A stretch of 64,000 nt of DNA. It comes from JAICXG01 sp036825615 (GTDB lineage Bacteria > Verrucomicrobiota > Verrucomicrobiia > Chthoniobacterales > UBA10450). The stretch is from positions 128,791 through 192,790 of the forward strand of contig DAISXY010000008.1 of the NCBI GenBank assembly GCA_036825615.1, written 5' to 3'. Shown here in pieces: positions 25,605-33,557 of this stretch (position 1 is the first letter of the stretch; the number at the start of each line of letters is the position of its first letter). The notes under the pieces are model-generated. The model was not told the origin of the DNA, ran no database searches, and saw only the letters and a list, made by a program, of their open reading frames with translations. Made by a program: the position numbers and the translations under genes.

Positions 25605-26522
25605 ATGGCGGCAACCGAAGATCGGGCGGCGGAAATTTCCCGCATCATCGCCCTCCTCCACAAATGGGGGATTCACACCCTCGGTCAGCTCGCAGCCCTT
25701 CCTCAGGATGAGCTTGCCGCCCGCCTCGGGCCTCTCGCGGCCGGGCTTTGGGAACAGGCCAACGGCACTTCCAGCCGGCTCTTGCGACTCGTGCGGCCAC
25801 CGGAAATTTTCGCCGAAGAAATTGAATTCGAACACGAGATCGAAACCGCCGAGCCACTCTTCTTCCTGCTACGACGTCTTCTTGAACATCTCACGCGCCG
25901 ATTGGGATCGCTTTATCTGGTCACGCAGGAACTGACCCTTCATTTGAAGTTTAGCGACAAGACCGCCTACCAACATCGGTTTCAAATTCCCGAGCCGACT
26001 AACTCGGTCGAGCTGCTCTTCCGGCTCCTTCAAACTCATCTTGAAAATTTTCGGGCCGAATACCCGATCATTGCTCTCGCCCTCGAGGCGCAACCGGCAC
26101 GCGGGAAACAACAGCAGTTTGAATTTTTCGAGACGCCCTTGCGCGATCCGGCACGGCTGCACGAGACGCTCAATCGGCTCACGGCATTGTTAGGCAAGGA
26201 GCGAGTTGGCACGCCGGTGCTGGAGGATTCGCATCGGCCGGATGCGTTTCATCTCGAGCCGTTCGCCTGGAAAATGCCGGAGTTGCCTAACGAATCCGGT
26301 CAGGAACCGATGATCGGCCCGGCCTTGCGCCGGCTCCGCCGCAACCAGTTCCCGGCTGTAGCGGCGGTCGCTGACCGCCGCGGCCCTTATCGCAGCTCGG
26401 GCGATTGGTGGGACACGAAAGGCTGGCGCCGGACCGAGTGGGACCTTGAGCTGGAGAATGGGGTTGTTTGCCGTTGCCGGGAAGAGCCGGGGGAATCGAT
26501 TTTGGAAGGGGTTTACGACTGA
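25605..26522 (+). CDS. imuB: ImuB-like mutagenesis hub lacking the N-terminal Y-family polymerase half
   Basis: The 305-residue product matches only the second half of ImuB (normally about 500 residues). It begins with the helix-hairpin-helix stretch KWGIHTLGQLAALPQDEL, continues with the little-finger region EFEHEIETAEPLFFLLRRLL and ends with the Arg-rich tail RRTEWDLELENG. Palm and fingers are absent. Upstream DNA is repeats and a LexA box 28 bp before ATG, so the short form appears to be expressed as such. ImuB is catalytically dead in known systems and acts as adaptor between beta clamp, ImuA and DnaE2; KQQQFEFF (about residue 168) could be a clamp-binding motif. No imuA is nearby. dnaE2 follows after a 146-nt repeat. 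Confidence 0.82.
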   Translation: MAATEDRAAEISRIIALLHKWGIHTLGQLAALPQDELAARLGPLAAGLWEQANGTSSRLLRLVRPPEIFAEEIEFEHEIETAEPLFFLLRRLLEHLTRRLGSLYLVTQELTLHLKFSDKTAYQHRFQIPEPTNSVELLFRLLQTHLENFRAEYPIIALALEAQPARGKQQQFEFFETPLRDPARLHETLNRLTALLGKERVGTPVLEDSHRPDAFHLEPFAWKMPELPNESGQEPMIGPALRRLRRNQFPAVAAVADRRGPYRSSGDWWDTKGWRRTEWDLELENGVVCRCREEPGESILEGVYD

Positions 26523-26529
26523 GGATGAG

Positions 26530-26660
26530 ATCGATGAGGAGCACGAGCAGGAGCAGGAGCAGGAGCAGGAGAATGAGGTCGAGTTCATGCTCGTGCTCAT
26601 GCTCGTGCTCATGCTCGTGCTCATGCTCGTGCTCATGCTCGTAATCGTGCTCGTGCTCGA
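26530..26660. repeat. GAGCAC/GCTCGT hexamer repeat between imuB and dnaE2
   Basis: GAGCACGAGCAGGAGCAGGA (from 26539) is followed after about 15 bp by at least five inverted CATGCTCGTGCT units (26586-26640) and CGTAATCGTGCTCGTGCTC. The halves can fold into a long hairpin in the imuB-dnaE2 transcript. The same words occur at 3331-3380. It ends about 9 nt before the dnaE2 start. Confidence 0.8.
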
Positions 26661-26668
26661 TCACCGTT

Positions 26669-29600
26669 ATGTCCTACATCGAGCTTCACGCCAGCAGCGC
26701 CTTCAGCTTTCTGCGCGGCGCGTCTTTTCCCGAGCAACTCGCCGCGCGCGCCGCTGAGCTCGGTTTGCCTGCGGTGGCGCTGCTCGATCGCAACGGCGTT
26801 TACGGCGCGCAACGTTTTTCCGTCGCTTGTCGCGAGCACGGGGTGCGGCCCATTATCGGCGCCAGCCTAACGATGGAAGATGGCGCCGAAATTCCCCTGC
26901 TGGTCGAGAATCGCACCGGCTACGCCAATCTCTGCTCGCTCCTCACCCAGGCGCATCTGCGGAGCGAGAAAGGCACATGCGCCGTCCAATACGATGAGCT
27001 GCCGCAATTCGCCGGTGGACTGGTCGCGTTTGTCTCGGCGCGTGGCGATGCTCCGGGGAGCACAGGCCGCTGGCCTGTCGCGTCCGGTGGCTCGCCGGAC
27101 GCGCGAGCGCAGAGCAATCGTTTGCATATCAAAGGAAAGCGGTTCGTACGAATGGCCACCCAAAAAAATTCTTCGCCTCAATTGCGCTCCGGTTCGGCGC
27201 GAGCCGCACCGAACGACAGGCCAGCGGCCTGTGCTCCCCAGAACCTCGCGAATCGCGCTCAGCGGTTGCTCGATGCTTTCGGGCGCGATCGTGTTTATGT
27301 CGAGCTGCAACGGCATTTTGTCAGGGGCGAGGAGCGCATCAATCGCCAACTGATCGATCTGGCGCAACAGCATCGCCTGCCGCTTCTCGCCACCAACGGT
27401 GTTCTCCACGCCACTGCGCAGGGTCGCGAGGTGCTCGATGTTTTTACCTGCATCCGCGAACACACCCACCTCGATGCCGCCGGGACGCGTCTGACCCAAA
27501 ACGCCGAGCGCCATCTCAAGAGCGCGGCTGAAATGCAGGCGCTCTTCCGCGACCAGCCCGCTGCCCTAACGAACACACTGCGTCTGGCCGAGCGCCTCCA
27601 GTTTTCGCTCGAGAACATCGGCTACCATTTTCCCGATTACCCGGTGCCGGATGGTCACTCGATGGATTCGTTCCTTCGCACCATCGTCCTCTTCGGCGCG
27701 CAGCAACGCTACGAATCAATTAGCAGCAAGGTGAAACGCCAGCTCGAATTTGAGCTCGCGCTCATCACGAAACTCGGCTTCTCCGGTTATTTTTTGATCG
27801 TCTGGGACATCGTCAATTTCTGCCGCGAGAACAACATTATGGTCCAGGGCCGCGGGAGCGCGGCAAACAGCGCGGTTTGTTTTTGTCTCGGGATCACGCC
27901 GGTCGATCCGGTTTCGAATCATCTCGTCTTCGAGCGCTTCCTGAACGAGAGCCGCAAAGGCTGGCCCGACATCGATCTCGATCTTCCGAGCGGCGACCGG
28001 CGCGAAGCGGTGATCCAGGAAATTTACCGCCGTTACGGCAAACACGGCGCCGCCATGACCGCGAACGTCATCACTTATCGCGGGCGCAGCGCGGCGCGCG
28101 AGATCGGCAAAGCGCTCAATTTTTCGCCGAGCATTCTCGACCGGTTCTCGCATCTCTTCGCGAGCGGCGATTTCCCGCACACCCTCGATCTGGAGGCGCA
28201 AATCGAGCAGGCCGGTTTGCCGAAAGCACATCCGCGGATGCCGGCCTTCGTCAGGCTGTATCAGGCGATCTACGGTTTGCCGCGCCATCTCGGGCAGCAC
28301 TCGGGCGGGATGATCATTTGCCAGAATCACTTGAGCAAAATCGTGCCGCTCGAGAACGCGTCGATGCCGGGCCGGGTGGTGGCGCAATGGGACAAGGACG
28401 ATTGCGAAGATCTCGGGATCGTGAAGGTCGATTTGCTCGGCCTGGGCATGATGTCGGTGATGCAGGACGCGCTCGAGCTTTGTCGGGAGCGCGGCCGGCC
28501 GCTCGATCTCGCTCACATTCCGAAGGACGACGCCGCCACCTACGAGATCATGCAAAGCGCCGACACGATCGGCGTTTTCCAGATCGAGAGCCGGGCGCAG
28601 ATGGCGACGCTGCCGCGGATGAAACCGAAATGTTTTTACGACGTCGTGATCGAGGTCGCGATCATTCGCCCGGGGCCGATCCAGGGCGACATGGTCCATC
28701 CGTATCTCGCCCGCCGCGCCGGGAAAGAGCCGGTCACCTATTTCGACGAGCGGCTGAAGCCGGTGCTCGAACGCACGTTAGGCGTGCCGCTTTTCCAGGA
28801 GCAGATGCTCAAGATCGCGATGGTGATGGCCGATTTCTCCGGCGAGGAAGCGGAGGAATTGCGGCGCGCGCTCAGCTTTCATCGGTCGCAGGAGCGGATG
28901 GAAAAAGTGAGCGTGAAACTGCGCGCAGCGATGGCGCGCAAAGGGGTCGGGCCGGAGGTGATCGAGAAGATCCTCCATTCCATCACTTCATTTGCGCTCT
29001 ATGGATTTCCCGAGTCGCACGCGATCAGTTTCGCGATTCTCGCCTATGGCAGCGCCTATCTGAAGGTGCATCGCGCGCCCGAGTTTTACGCCAGTCTGCT
29101 CAACAATCAGCCGATGGGATTCTACTCGCCCGCGACGATCGTGAAGGACGCGCATCGGCACGGAGTGAAGATGCGGCCCGTGTCCGTGATGGAATCGGAC
29201 TGGCGTTGCACAGTCGTTCCGTTGCCCTCACTGCCGCGCTCCGCGCGTGCGTCTTTGAAAGCCCGGCCTCACTCGTTGCGCGAGCTGCGTTGCGGCCCAC
29301 CGGGAGAGAGGCGCGAGGACGCCGCAGCGGGCGAGCGCGGCGAAATCGCACCAGGTCGAGGAGGCACGGCGCGGTGCCATTCGATGAGCAGTGTCACCGG
29401 GCGCGGATCAAAGCGAAGACGCTCCGAGGAAGAAGCAAGCAAACGCCACGAATCGGTCAGTCACCCGGATGATCCATCCTCTTCCGCGCTCGGGAGAGGC
29501 GGACGCGAAGCGCCGGTGAGGGCCGAAGATGCGGTCCGGCTCGGGTTTTGTGTCGTCAAAGGGCTGCGGCAGGAGCATGCGGAGGAGATCGTCAGGCAGG

Positions 29601-30391
29601 GAAAAGCGCGCCCCTTCCAGTCGCTCGACGATTTCAAACGCCGGGTTTCCTGCCTGACGAAAGAAGAATTGCGTACCCTGGCGGAAGCGGGGGCGCTGAA
29701 TTGTTTTGCGAAACATCGCCGGGCGGCGCTGTGGGAAGTCGAAGAGGTGTTGCACGACGATCTTCTGGGGAGCACAGGCCGCTGGCCTGTAGCGTCCGGT
29801 GGCTCGCCGGACGCCGGAGCGCAGAGCCAGCGTTCGAGCGACAGGGGAAATCAATTCGTACGAACAACCCCGGAGAACTCTTGTGCGCCTCAACTGCGCC
29901 CCGGTTTGCGGCGAGCCACCGCAAACGACAGGCCAGCGGCCTGTGCTCCCCAGAACCGGCAATCACCGCTTTGTCCAATGACTCTGCCAGAGCGCGTACA
30001 GGCCGATTACGAAACCATGAGCCTGACGACCGGTCCGCACCCGATGAAATTATTGCGTGACCAATTGCCTGACGTGTATAGGGCGAGCGATCTCCCTCAG
30101 GCGCGGCATGGCTCGATCATCCAGATTGCCGGGAATGTGATTTGCCGTCAGCGGCCGGGCACGGCGAAAGGCTTTGTCTTTATCAGCCTGGAAGACGAAA
30201 CCGGAGTTTCGAACGCCATCGTCGCGCCCGATCTGTTCGAGCGTTTTCGCCTGACGATCACGGAAGAAGCTTTCCTCCTTATCGAAGGCGAAGTGCAAAA
30301 TACCGACAACGTGGTTCTGATTAAAACGCGCGCCATCAAGCCACTTCCGCACGCGCAACTCACCGGGAGTGAGTCACACGATTTTCGCTAA
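26669..30391 (+). CDS. dnaE2: Error-prone DNA polymerase III alpha subunit DnaE2 with in-frame insertions
   Basis: The 1240-residue translesion polymerase opens with the PHP domain (MSYIELHASSAFSFLRGASF, residues 1-20). The C-family polymerase core has VQGRGSAANSAVCFCLGITP, DIDLDLPSGDRREAVI and VDLLGLGMMSV, then helix-hairpin-helix and OB-fold parts (NVICRQRPGTAKGFVFISLE). Typical length is 1020-1080. The excess comes from three inserts: residues near 129-191 and 1033-1095 (one 185-bp palindromic element each) and about 853-951 (a GC-rich segment at 29225-29522). All keep the frame and fall at domain borders or loops, so the enzyme may still work. It is co-directional with the LexA-controlled imuB. 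Confidence 0.93.
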   Translation: MSYIELHASSAFSFLRGASFPEQLAARAAELGLPAVALLDRNGVYGAQRFSVACREHGVRPIIGASLTMEDGAEIPLLVENRTGYANLCSLLTQAHLRSEKGTCAVQYDELPQFAGGLVAFVSARGDAPGSTGRWPVASGGSPDARAQSNRLHIKGKRFVRMATQKNSSPQLRSGSARAAPNDRPAACAPQNLANRAQRLLDAFGRDRVYVELQRHFVRGEERINRQLIDLAQQHRLPLLATNGVLHATAQGREVLDVFTCIREHTHLDAAGTRLTQNAERHLKSAAEMQALFRDQPAALTNTLRLAERLQFSLENIGYHFPDYPVPDGHSMDSFLRTIVLFGAQQRYESISSKVKRQLEFELALITKLGFSGYFLIVWDIVNFCRENNIMVQGRGSAANSAVCFCLGITPVDPVSNHLVFERFLNESRKGWPDIDLDLPSGDRREAVIQEIYRRYGKHGAAMTANVITYRGRSAAREIGKALNFSPSILDRFSHLFASGDFPHTLDLEAQIEQAGLPKAHPRMPAFVRLYQAIYGLPRHLGQHSGGMIICQNHLSKIVPLENASMPGRVVAQWDKDDCEDLGIVKVDLLGLGMMSVMQDALELCRERGRPLDLAHIPKDDAATYEIMQSADTIGVFQIESRAQMATLPRMKPKCFYDVVIEVAIIRPGPIQGDMVHPYLARRAGKEPVTYFDERLKPVLERTLGVPLFQEQMLKIAMVMADFSGEEAEELRRALSFHRSQERMEKVSVKLRAAMARKGVGPEVIEKILHSITSFALYGFPESHAISFAILAYGSAYLKVHRAPEFYASLLNNQPMGFYSPATIVKDAHRHGVKMRPVSVMESDWRCTVVPLPSLPRSARASLKARPHSLRELRCGPPGERREDAAAGERGEIAPGRGGTARCHSMSSVTGRGSKRRRSEEEASKRHESVSHPDDPSSSALGRGGREAPVRAEDAVRLGFCVVKGLRQEHAEEIVRQGKARPFQSLDDFKRRVSCLTKEELRTLAEAGALNCFAKHRRAALWEVEEVLHDDLLGSTGRWPVASGGSPDAGAQSQRSSDRGNQFVRTTPENSCAPQLRPGLRRATANDRPAACAPQNRQSPLCPMTLPERVQADYETMSLTTGPHPMKLLRDQLPDVYRASDLPQARHGSIIQIAGNVICRQRPGTAKGFVFISLEDETGVSNAIVAPDLFERFRLTITEEAFLLIEGEVQNTDNVVLIKTRAIKPLPHAQLTGSESHDFR
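27055..27239. mobile_element. 185-bp palindromic element inserted in frame in dnaE2, copy 1
   Basis: Perfect 25-bp inverted ends: GGGGAGCACAGGCCGCTGGC plus CTGTC at 27055-27079, and the complement at 27215-27239. It is translated as GSTGRWPVASGGSPDARAQS and, at the end, NDRPAACAPQN. No ORF of its own. It lies in the PHP domain between LVAFVSARGD and LANRAQRLLDAFG. Confidence 0.85.
29225..29522. mobile_element. GC-rich third insertion in dnaE2
   Basis: Between MESDWRCTVV and EDAVRLGFCVVKGLR, adjacent blocks in normal DnaE2, lie about 99 extra residues of low-quality Arg/Ser/Gly-rich sequence. The DNA starts with CCCTCAC (29225) and ends with GTGAGGG (29516-29522), with CCCACCGGGAGAGAGGCG inside, resembling the gaggg-type dispersed repeats of this phylum. 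Ends are less certain than for the 185-bp elements. Confidence 0.55.
29763..29955. mobile_element. 185-bp palindromic element inserted in frame in dnaE2, copy 2
   Basis: The core 29767-29951 has the same 185-bp length and 24 of 25 matching terminal positions as copy 1; ends extend by TTCT/AGAA here. It is translated in the same frame as copy 1 (GSTGRWPVASGGSPDAGAQS to NDRPAACAPQN). The interior differs moderately, so the two copies are not very recent duplicates of each other. Confidence 0.85.
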
Positions 30392-30493
30392 CACCGCTGT
30401 TATCCCGCTGCGCAATTCACTTTTCGCGCTCTCCATGCCATTGCATCGCGAGCCGCTTTCTCCCTTCTGTCATCGCGCCGTCTTCTCTCTCCT

Positions 30494-30649
30494 GTCATCC
30501 CGAGCCGCCGCAGGACGGCGAGGGACCTCGCAATGAAAATTAGAGCTTCGCCAACCACGACGCCTGCAATCCCTGCACGCGTTGTCATTCGCGGAAGCGC
30601 TTTAAGCAGTTGGGAGGTCCCTCGCCGCGCTTCGCCGGCTCGGGATGAC
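30494..30649. mobile_element. ORF-less relative of the GIY-YIG element
   Basis: Terminal arms at 30494-30529 and 30614-30649 (36 bp each; outer ends GTCATCCCGAGCCGCCG and CGGCTCGGGATGAC) match those around the GIY-YIG gene at 38856-39230 with few changes. The 84-bp interior starts GCAATGAAAATTAG, like the GCAATGAAGACC start of the GIY-YIG gene, and ends GCAGTTGGGAGG. It therefore looks like an internal-deletion (non-autonomous) derivative. It sits between dnaE2 and the FmdB-like gene. Confidence 0.75.
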
Positions 30650-30655
30650 AAAAGC

Positions 30656-30877
30656 TTAGTGATGACAACCGCAGCCCGGCCCGCAGCCGCCGCGCTTCAC
30701 CGGAGGCGCGCTCGCCTTGCCCGGCAGGTGCAGATCGAGGCCGCCGGAAATAACGCGCCGGACCGGCTTGCCGGTTTCTGGATCGGCGCGCAACGGCTCG
30801 TCTTTGATGCTTTGCTTCACCTCAAAGCGGCGCGCCGGCTTTGCCGGATCAGTGGTTTCGTAGATGTAGGTGGGCAT
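30656..30877 (-). CDS. FmdB-like small protein without the zinc-ribbon cysteines
   Basis: The 73-residue product begins MPTYIYETTDPAKPARRFEV and has DEPLRADPETGKPVRRVISG, the pattern of FmdB-family zinc-ribbon regulators. The usual N-terminal CxxC pairs are replaced (ETTDPAKPARRFE), and cysteines are found only in the tail GGCGPGCGCHH. A metal-binding tail is therefore possible, but the classical ribbon is not. ATG at 30877 follows an SD-like GGAG region (TCAATACC upstream on the complement is weak). It stands between gnd and the MITE. Confidence 0.75.
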   Translation of the reverse strand: MPTYIYETTDPAKPARRFEVKQSIKDEPLRADPETGKPVRRVISGGLDLHLPGKASAPPVKRGGCGPGCGCHH

Positions 30878-30934
30878 GGCTGGTATTGAGGAGAGTTACA
30901 ACGTTACATCGAGAATCGTGAATCGTGGGATCGC

Positions 30935-32419
30935 TTACTCGGCGGCATGGCGCTTGGGCGGTTCCTTCGGTTCGGCAGCTTTTTCCTTTGGATGCTCGTC
31001 AGACTGCAGCCATTCGGTGTGAAAGACTCCGGGCCGATCGACCCGCTCGTAGGTGTGGGCGCCGAAGAAATCGCGCTGCGCCTGGAGCAGGTTGGCCGGC
31101 AGCCGCGCCTGGCGATAACTGTCGAAATAGCCTAACGACGCGCTGAAGGCCGGCACCGCCACCCCCTGCTGGACCGCGACGGCGATGGCGCGCCGCCAGT
31201 TGTGCTGGGTGCGCGCGATGATGTCGGTGAAATAGGAATCAAGCAGCAGGTTGTGCAAGGCGCGGTCGCGTTCGTAGGCCTCGACGATGCGATTGAGAAA
31301 TTTCGCCCGAATAATGCAGCCGCCCCGCCAGATGGTCGCGATATCGCCGAAGTTCAAGTTCCAATTAAATTGCTTGCTCGCCGCGCCTAACAATTCCATT
31401 CCCTGGGCGTAGGAGACAATCTTGGAAGCGTAAAGCGCGTCGCGCACCGCGGTGACAAGTTCGTCTCGATCGCCGCGGAATTTTTCTACCTTCGGCTGGG
31501 GCAGAATTTTGGAGGCATGGACCCGCTCTTCCTTGCCCGAGGAAACCACTCGCGCCTCAACCGCGGCGTTGATGGTTGAAATAACGACCGATTGCTGAAT
31601 CGCCGATTGCAACGTCCAGATCCCGGTGCCCTTCTGTCCGGCCTTGTCGAGGATCACGTCGACCATTGGCTTGCCGGTTTCGGGATCTTTTTTGCGAAAG
31701 ATCTGCGCGGTGATGTCGATGAGATAACTGTCCAGATCTCCCCGGTTCCACTCCGCGAAGACATCGGCCAGCTCATCGGTGGTTAGGCCGAGAACGCTGC
31801 TCATGATGGCGTAGGCTTCGCAGATCAACTGCATGTCGCCGTACTCGATCCCGTTGTGCACCATCTTGACGTAATGCCCGGCGCCGTCGGGTCCCATGTA
31901 GCGGCAGCACGGTTCGCCATCGACCTGCGCGGCGATTTTGGTGAAAATCGGCGCGATCATCTCATACGCCTCGCGCGAGCCGCCGGGCATGAGGGATGGA
32001 CCTTTGAGCGCGCCTTCTTCGCCGCCGGAAACCCCGCAGCCGACGTAATGAATTCCGCGGCCTTCGAGTTCCTTGCAGCGGCGCTGGGTGTCGGTGAAAA
32101 GCGAATTGCCGCCGTCGATCACAACGTCGCCTTTTTCCAAAAACGGCAGCAGTTCGGCGATGACCTGATCGACGGGATTGCCGGCCTTGATCATCATCAT
32201 GACCTTGCGCGGCTTCTTCAGTGCTCCGAGCAGCTCTTGAATTGTGAGCGTCGGCTGGATGTTTTTCCCGCTGCCACGCGTGGCCGCAAATTTCTCGGTC
32301 ACTTCAGTAGTGCGATTGAAAACCGCTACCGTGAAACCTTTCGACTCCATGTTGAGGGCGAGATTTTCGCCCATGACCGCGAGGCCGATGAGGCCAATAT
32401 CACATTGATTCACATTCAT
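30935..32419 (-). CDS. gnd: 6-phosphogluconate dehydrogenase, decarboxylating
   Basis: From ATG 32419 the product has 494 residues and begins MNVNQCDIGLIGLAVMGENL, with the Rossmann GLAVMGENLALN motif, VFNRT specificity loop, CGVSGGEEGALKGPSLMPGG near residue 130 and HNGIEYGDMQLICEAY near residue 185. It converts 6-phosphogluconate to ribulose 5-phosphate, CO2 and NADPH. GGAG lies 9 nt upstream of this ATG; the open frame to 32506 overlaps the divergent moaE and is not used. Full length. Confidence 0.97.
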   Translation of the reverse strand: MNVNQCDIGLIGLAVMGENLALNMESKGFTVAVFNRTTEVTEKFAATRGSGKNIQPTLTIQELLGALKKPRKVMMMIKAGNPVDQVIAELLPFLEKGDVVIDGGNSLFTDTQRRCKELEGRGIHYVGCGVSGGEEGALKGPSLMPGGSREAYEMIAPIFTKIAAQVDGEPCCRYMGPDGAGHYVKMVHNGIEYGDMQLICEAYAIMSSVLGLTTDELADVFAEWNRGDLDSYLIDITAQIFRKKDPETGKPMVDVILDKAGQKGTGIWTLQSAIQQSVVISTINAAVEARVVSSGKEERVHASKILPQPKVEKFRGDRDELVTAVRDALYASKIVSYAQGMELLGAASKQFNWNLNFGDIATIWRGGCIIRAKFLNRIVEAYERDRALHNLLLDSYFTDIIARTQHNWRRAIAVAVQQGVAVPAFSASLGYFDSYRQARLPANLLQAQRDFFGAHTYERVDRPGVFHTEWLQSDEHPKEKAAEPKEPPKRHAAE

Positions 32420-32474
32420 TTTCGGTATCTCCTGAACCTCACCGCGCCTGAGCAGCAGAGAGCGGCGCGAGCAG

Positions 32475-32894
32475 ATGGCAACTTGGCACTCGCAAATCCT
32501 GATCACAACCGCGCCGCTCCAGGCGCCGGCGCAAAACTGGAGCGGCCGCGCCGGCGCGACGGTGGAATTCTGGGGCGTTGTGCGGAGCCTGGAGGATGGG
32601 CGCGAGATTTCCGGGATCGAGTACGAAGCCCATGAGACGATGGCGCAACATCAGATGGAGCTGATCGCAGAGGCGGCGCGGGAAAAATTTGGGCTCGAGG
32701 AAATCCAGCTCCATCATCGCGTCGGGTTCGTCGCAGCAGGCGAGCCGTCGCTCTTTCTCCGGGTCTCGAGCGGACATCGCGGAGTCGCCTTTGAGGGCAG
32801 TGCCTGGATCGTGAGCGAGTTGAAAAAGAAGGTGCCGATCTGGAAACAGCCGCTTTTCGTTAGGCAAAATCAGCCGAGCGCGATTGGGGAATGA
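32475..32894 (+). CDS. moaE: Molybdopterin synthase catalytic subunit MoaE
   Basis: The 139-residue product has GATVEFWGVVRSLEDGREIS (residues 28-47), GIEYEAHETMA, LHHRVGFVAAGEPSLFLRVS and the C-terminal LKKKVPIWKQPLF with the catalytic Lys pair. It inserts dithiolene sulfur into precursor Z together with MoaD, which is not in the window, nor are other moa genes. The pgsA start overlaps its stop by 4 nt (ATGA), so the two are translationally coupled despite unrelated pathways. Confidence 0.94.
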   Translation: MATWHSQILITTAPLQAPAQNWSGRAGATVEFWGVVRSLEDGREISGIEYEAHETMAQHQMELIAEAAREKFGLEEIQLHHRVGFVAAGEPSLFLRVSSGHRGVAFEGSAWIVSELKKKVPIWKQPLFVRQNQPSAIGE

Positions 32895-33472
32895 ATTGGG
32901 CGAATCGGCTCACCCTCATGCGCCTGGCGCTGACGGTTCTCTTTGTCATCGCGCTCAGCTCGGCCTGGCGCTACGGGCGCACCACGGCCCTCGTCCTCTT
33001 CGCCGTCGCCGGCGTGACCGATTACTTCGATGGCGAAATCGCGCGCCGCTACGGCGTGATCACCAAGTTCGGCAAGCTGATGGACCCGCTGGTCGACAAG
33101 GTGATGGTGGCCGCAGGGTTCATCTGCCTGGTGCCGCTGGGCGCCGTCCCGGCCTGGGTCGCGACGATCGTGGTGGCGCGTGATTTTTTGATCACTGGTC
33201 TGCGGCTCATCGCCTCGTCTGATGGGATCGTGCTGCCGGCGGAACGGCTGGGCAAGCACAAGACTTCGTGGCAGATCGCGACCGTGGTCTTTTTTCTTTT
33301 TCTCCTCGCGGCGCGCGAGATTCGGCCGCAGGTCTGGCTCACGAACTGGTGGCAGATCGCCTGGCTTTATGTCGGCGACGCGCTCCTCTGGATCACGATT
33401 GGGCTCACAATTTATTCCGGGCTTGGTTATCTCTGGCGCCACCGCGCTCTGCTCCAGAATCCGGTGCAGTAA
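32891..33472 (+). CDS. pgsA: CDP-diacylglycerol-glycerol-3-phosphate 3-phosphatidyltransferase
   Basis: The 193-residue membrane enzyme makes phosphatidylglycerol phosphate. The CDP-alcohol phosphotransferase signature DG-x2-AR-x8-G-x3-D-x3-D is present as DGEIARRYGVITKFGKLMD followed by PLVD (about residues 47-70). Six hydrophobic segments are expected. ATG overlaps moaE. The ending is followed by a small inverted repeat. Confidence 0.94.
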   Translation: MNWANRLTLMRLALTVLFVIALSSAWRYGRTTALVLFAVAGVTDYFDGEIARRYGVITKFGKLMDPLVDKVMVAAGFICLVPLGAVPAWVATIVVARDFLITGLRLIASSDGIVLPAERLGKHKTSWQIATVVFFLFLLAAREIRPQVWLTNWWQIAWLYVGDALLWITIGLTIYSGLGYLWRHRALLQNPVQ

Positions 33473-33488
33473 CGGCTGCGGCTTCCCG

Positions 33489-33553
33489 GTTGTAGCCGGG
33501 GGTGTTGACCCCGGCCGCCACGCAGAGCCAGGCGTCAGCGCCGCGGCTACAGC
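33489..33553. repeat. Short GTAGCCGG/CCGCGGCTAC inverted repeat
   Basis: GTTGTAGCCGGGGGTGTTGA (33489 on) and the inverted GCGTCAGCGCCGCGGCTAC (to 33552) are imperfect arms of about 22 bp with CCCCGGCCGCC between. It sits between the convergent pgsA and the gene ending at 33558 and may end both transcripts. The words match no other family here. Confidence 0.6.
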
Positions 33554-33557
33554 ACCG

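Noticed and set aside
26287..26664. Minus-strand frame rich in HEHEHE and poly-Leu
   Set aside because: It is only the translation of the hexamer repeat and overlaps the 3' end of imuB.
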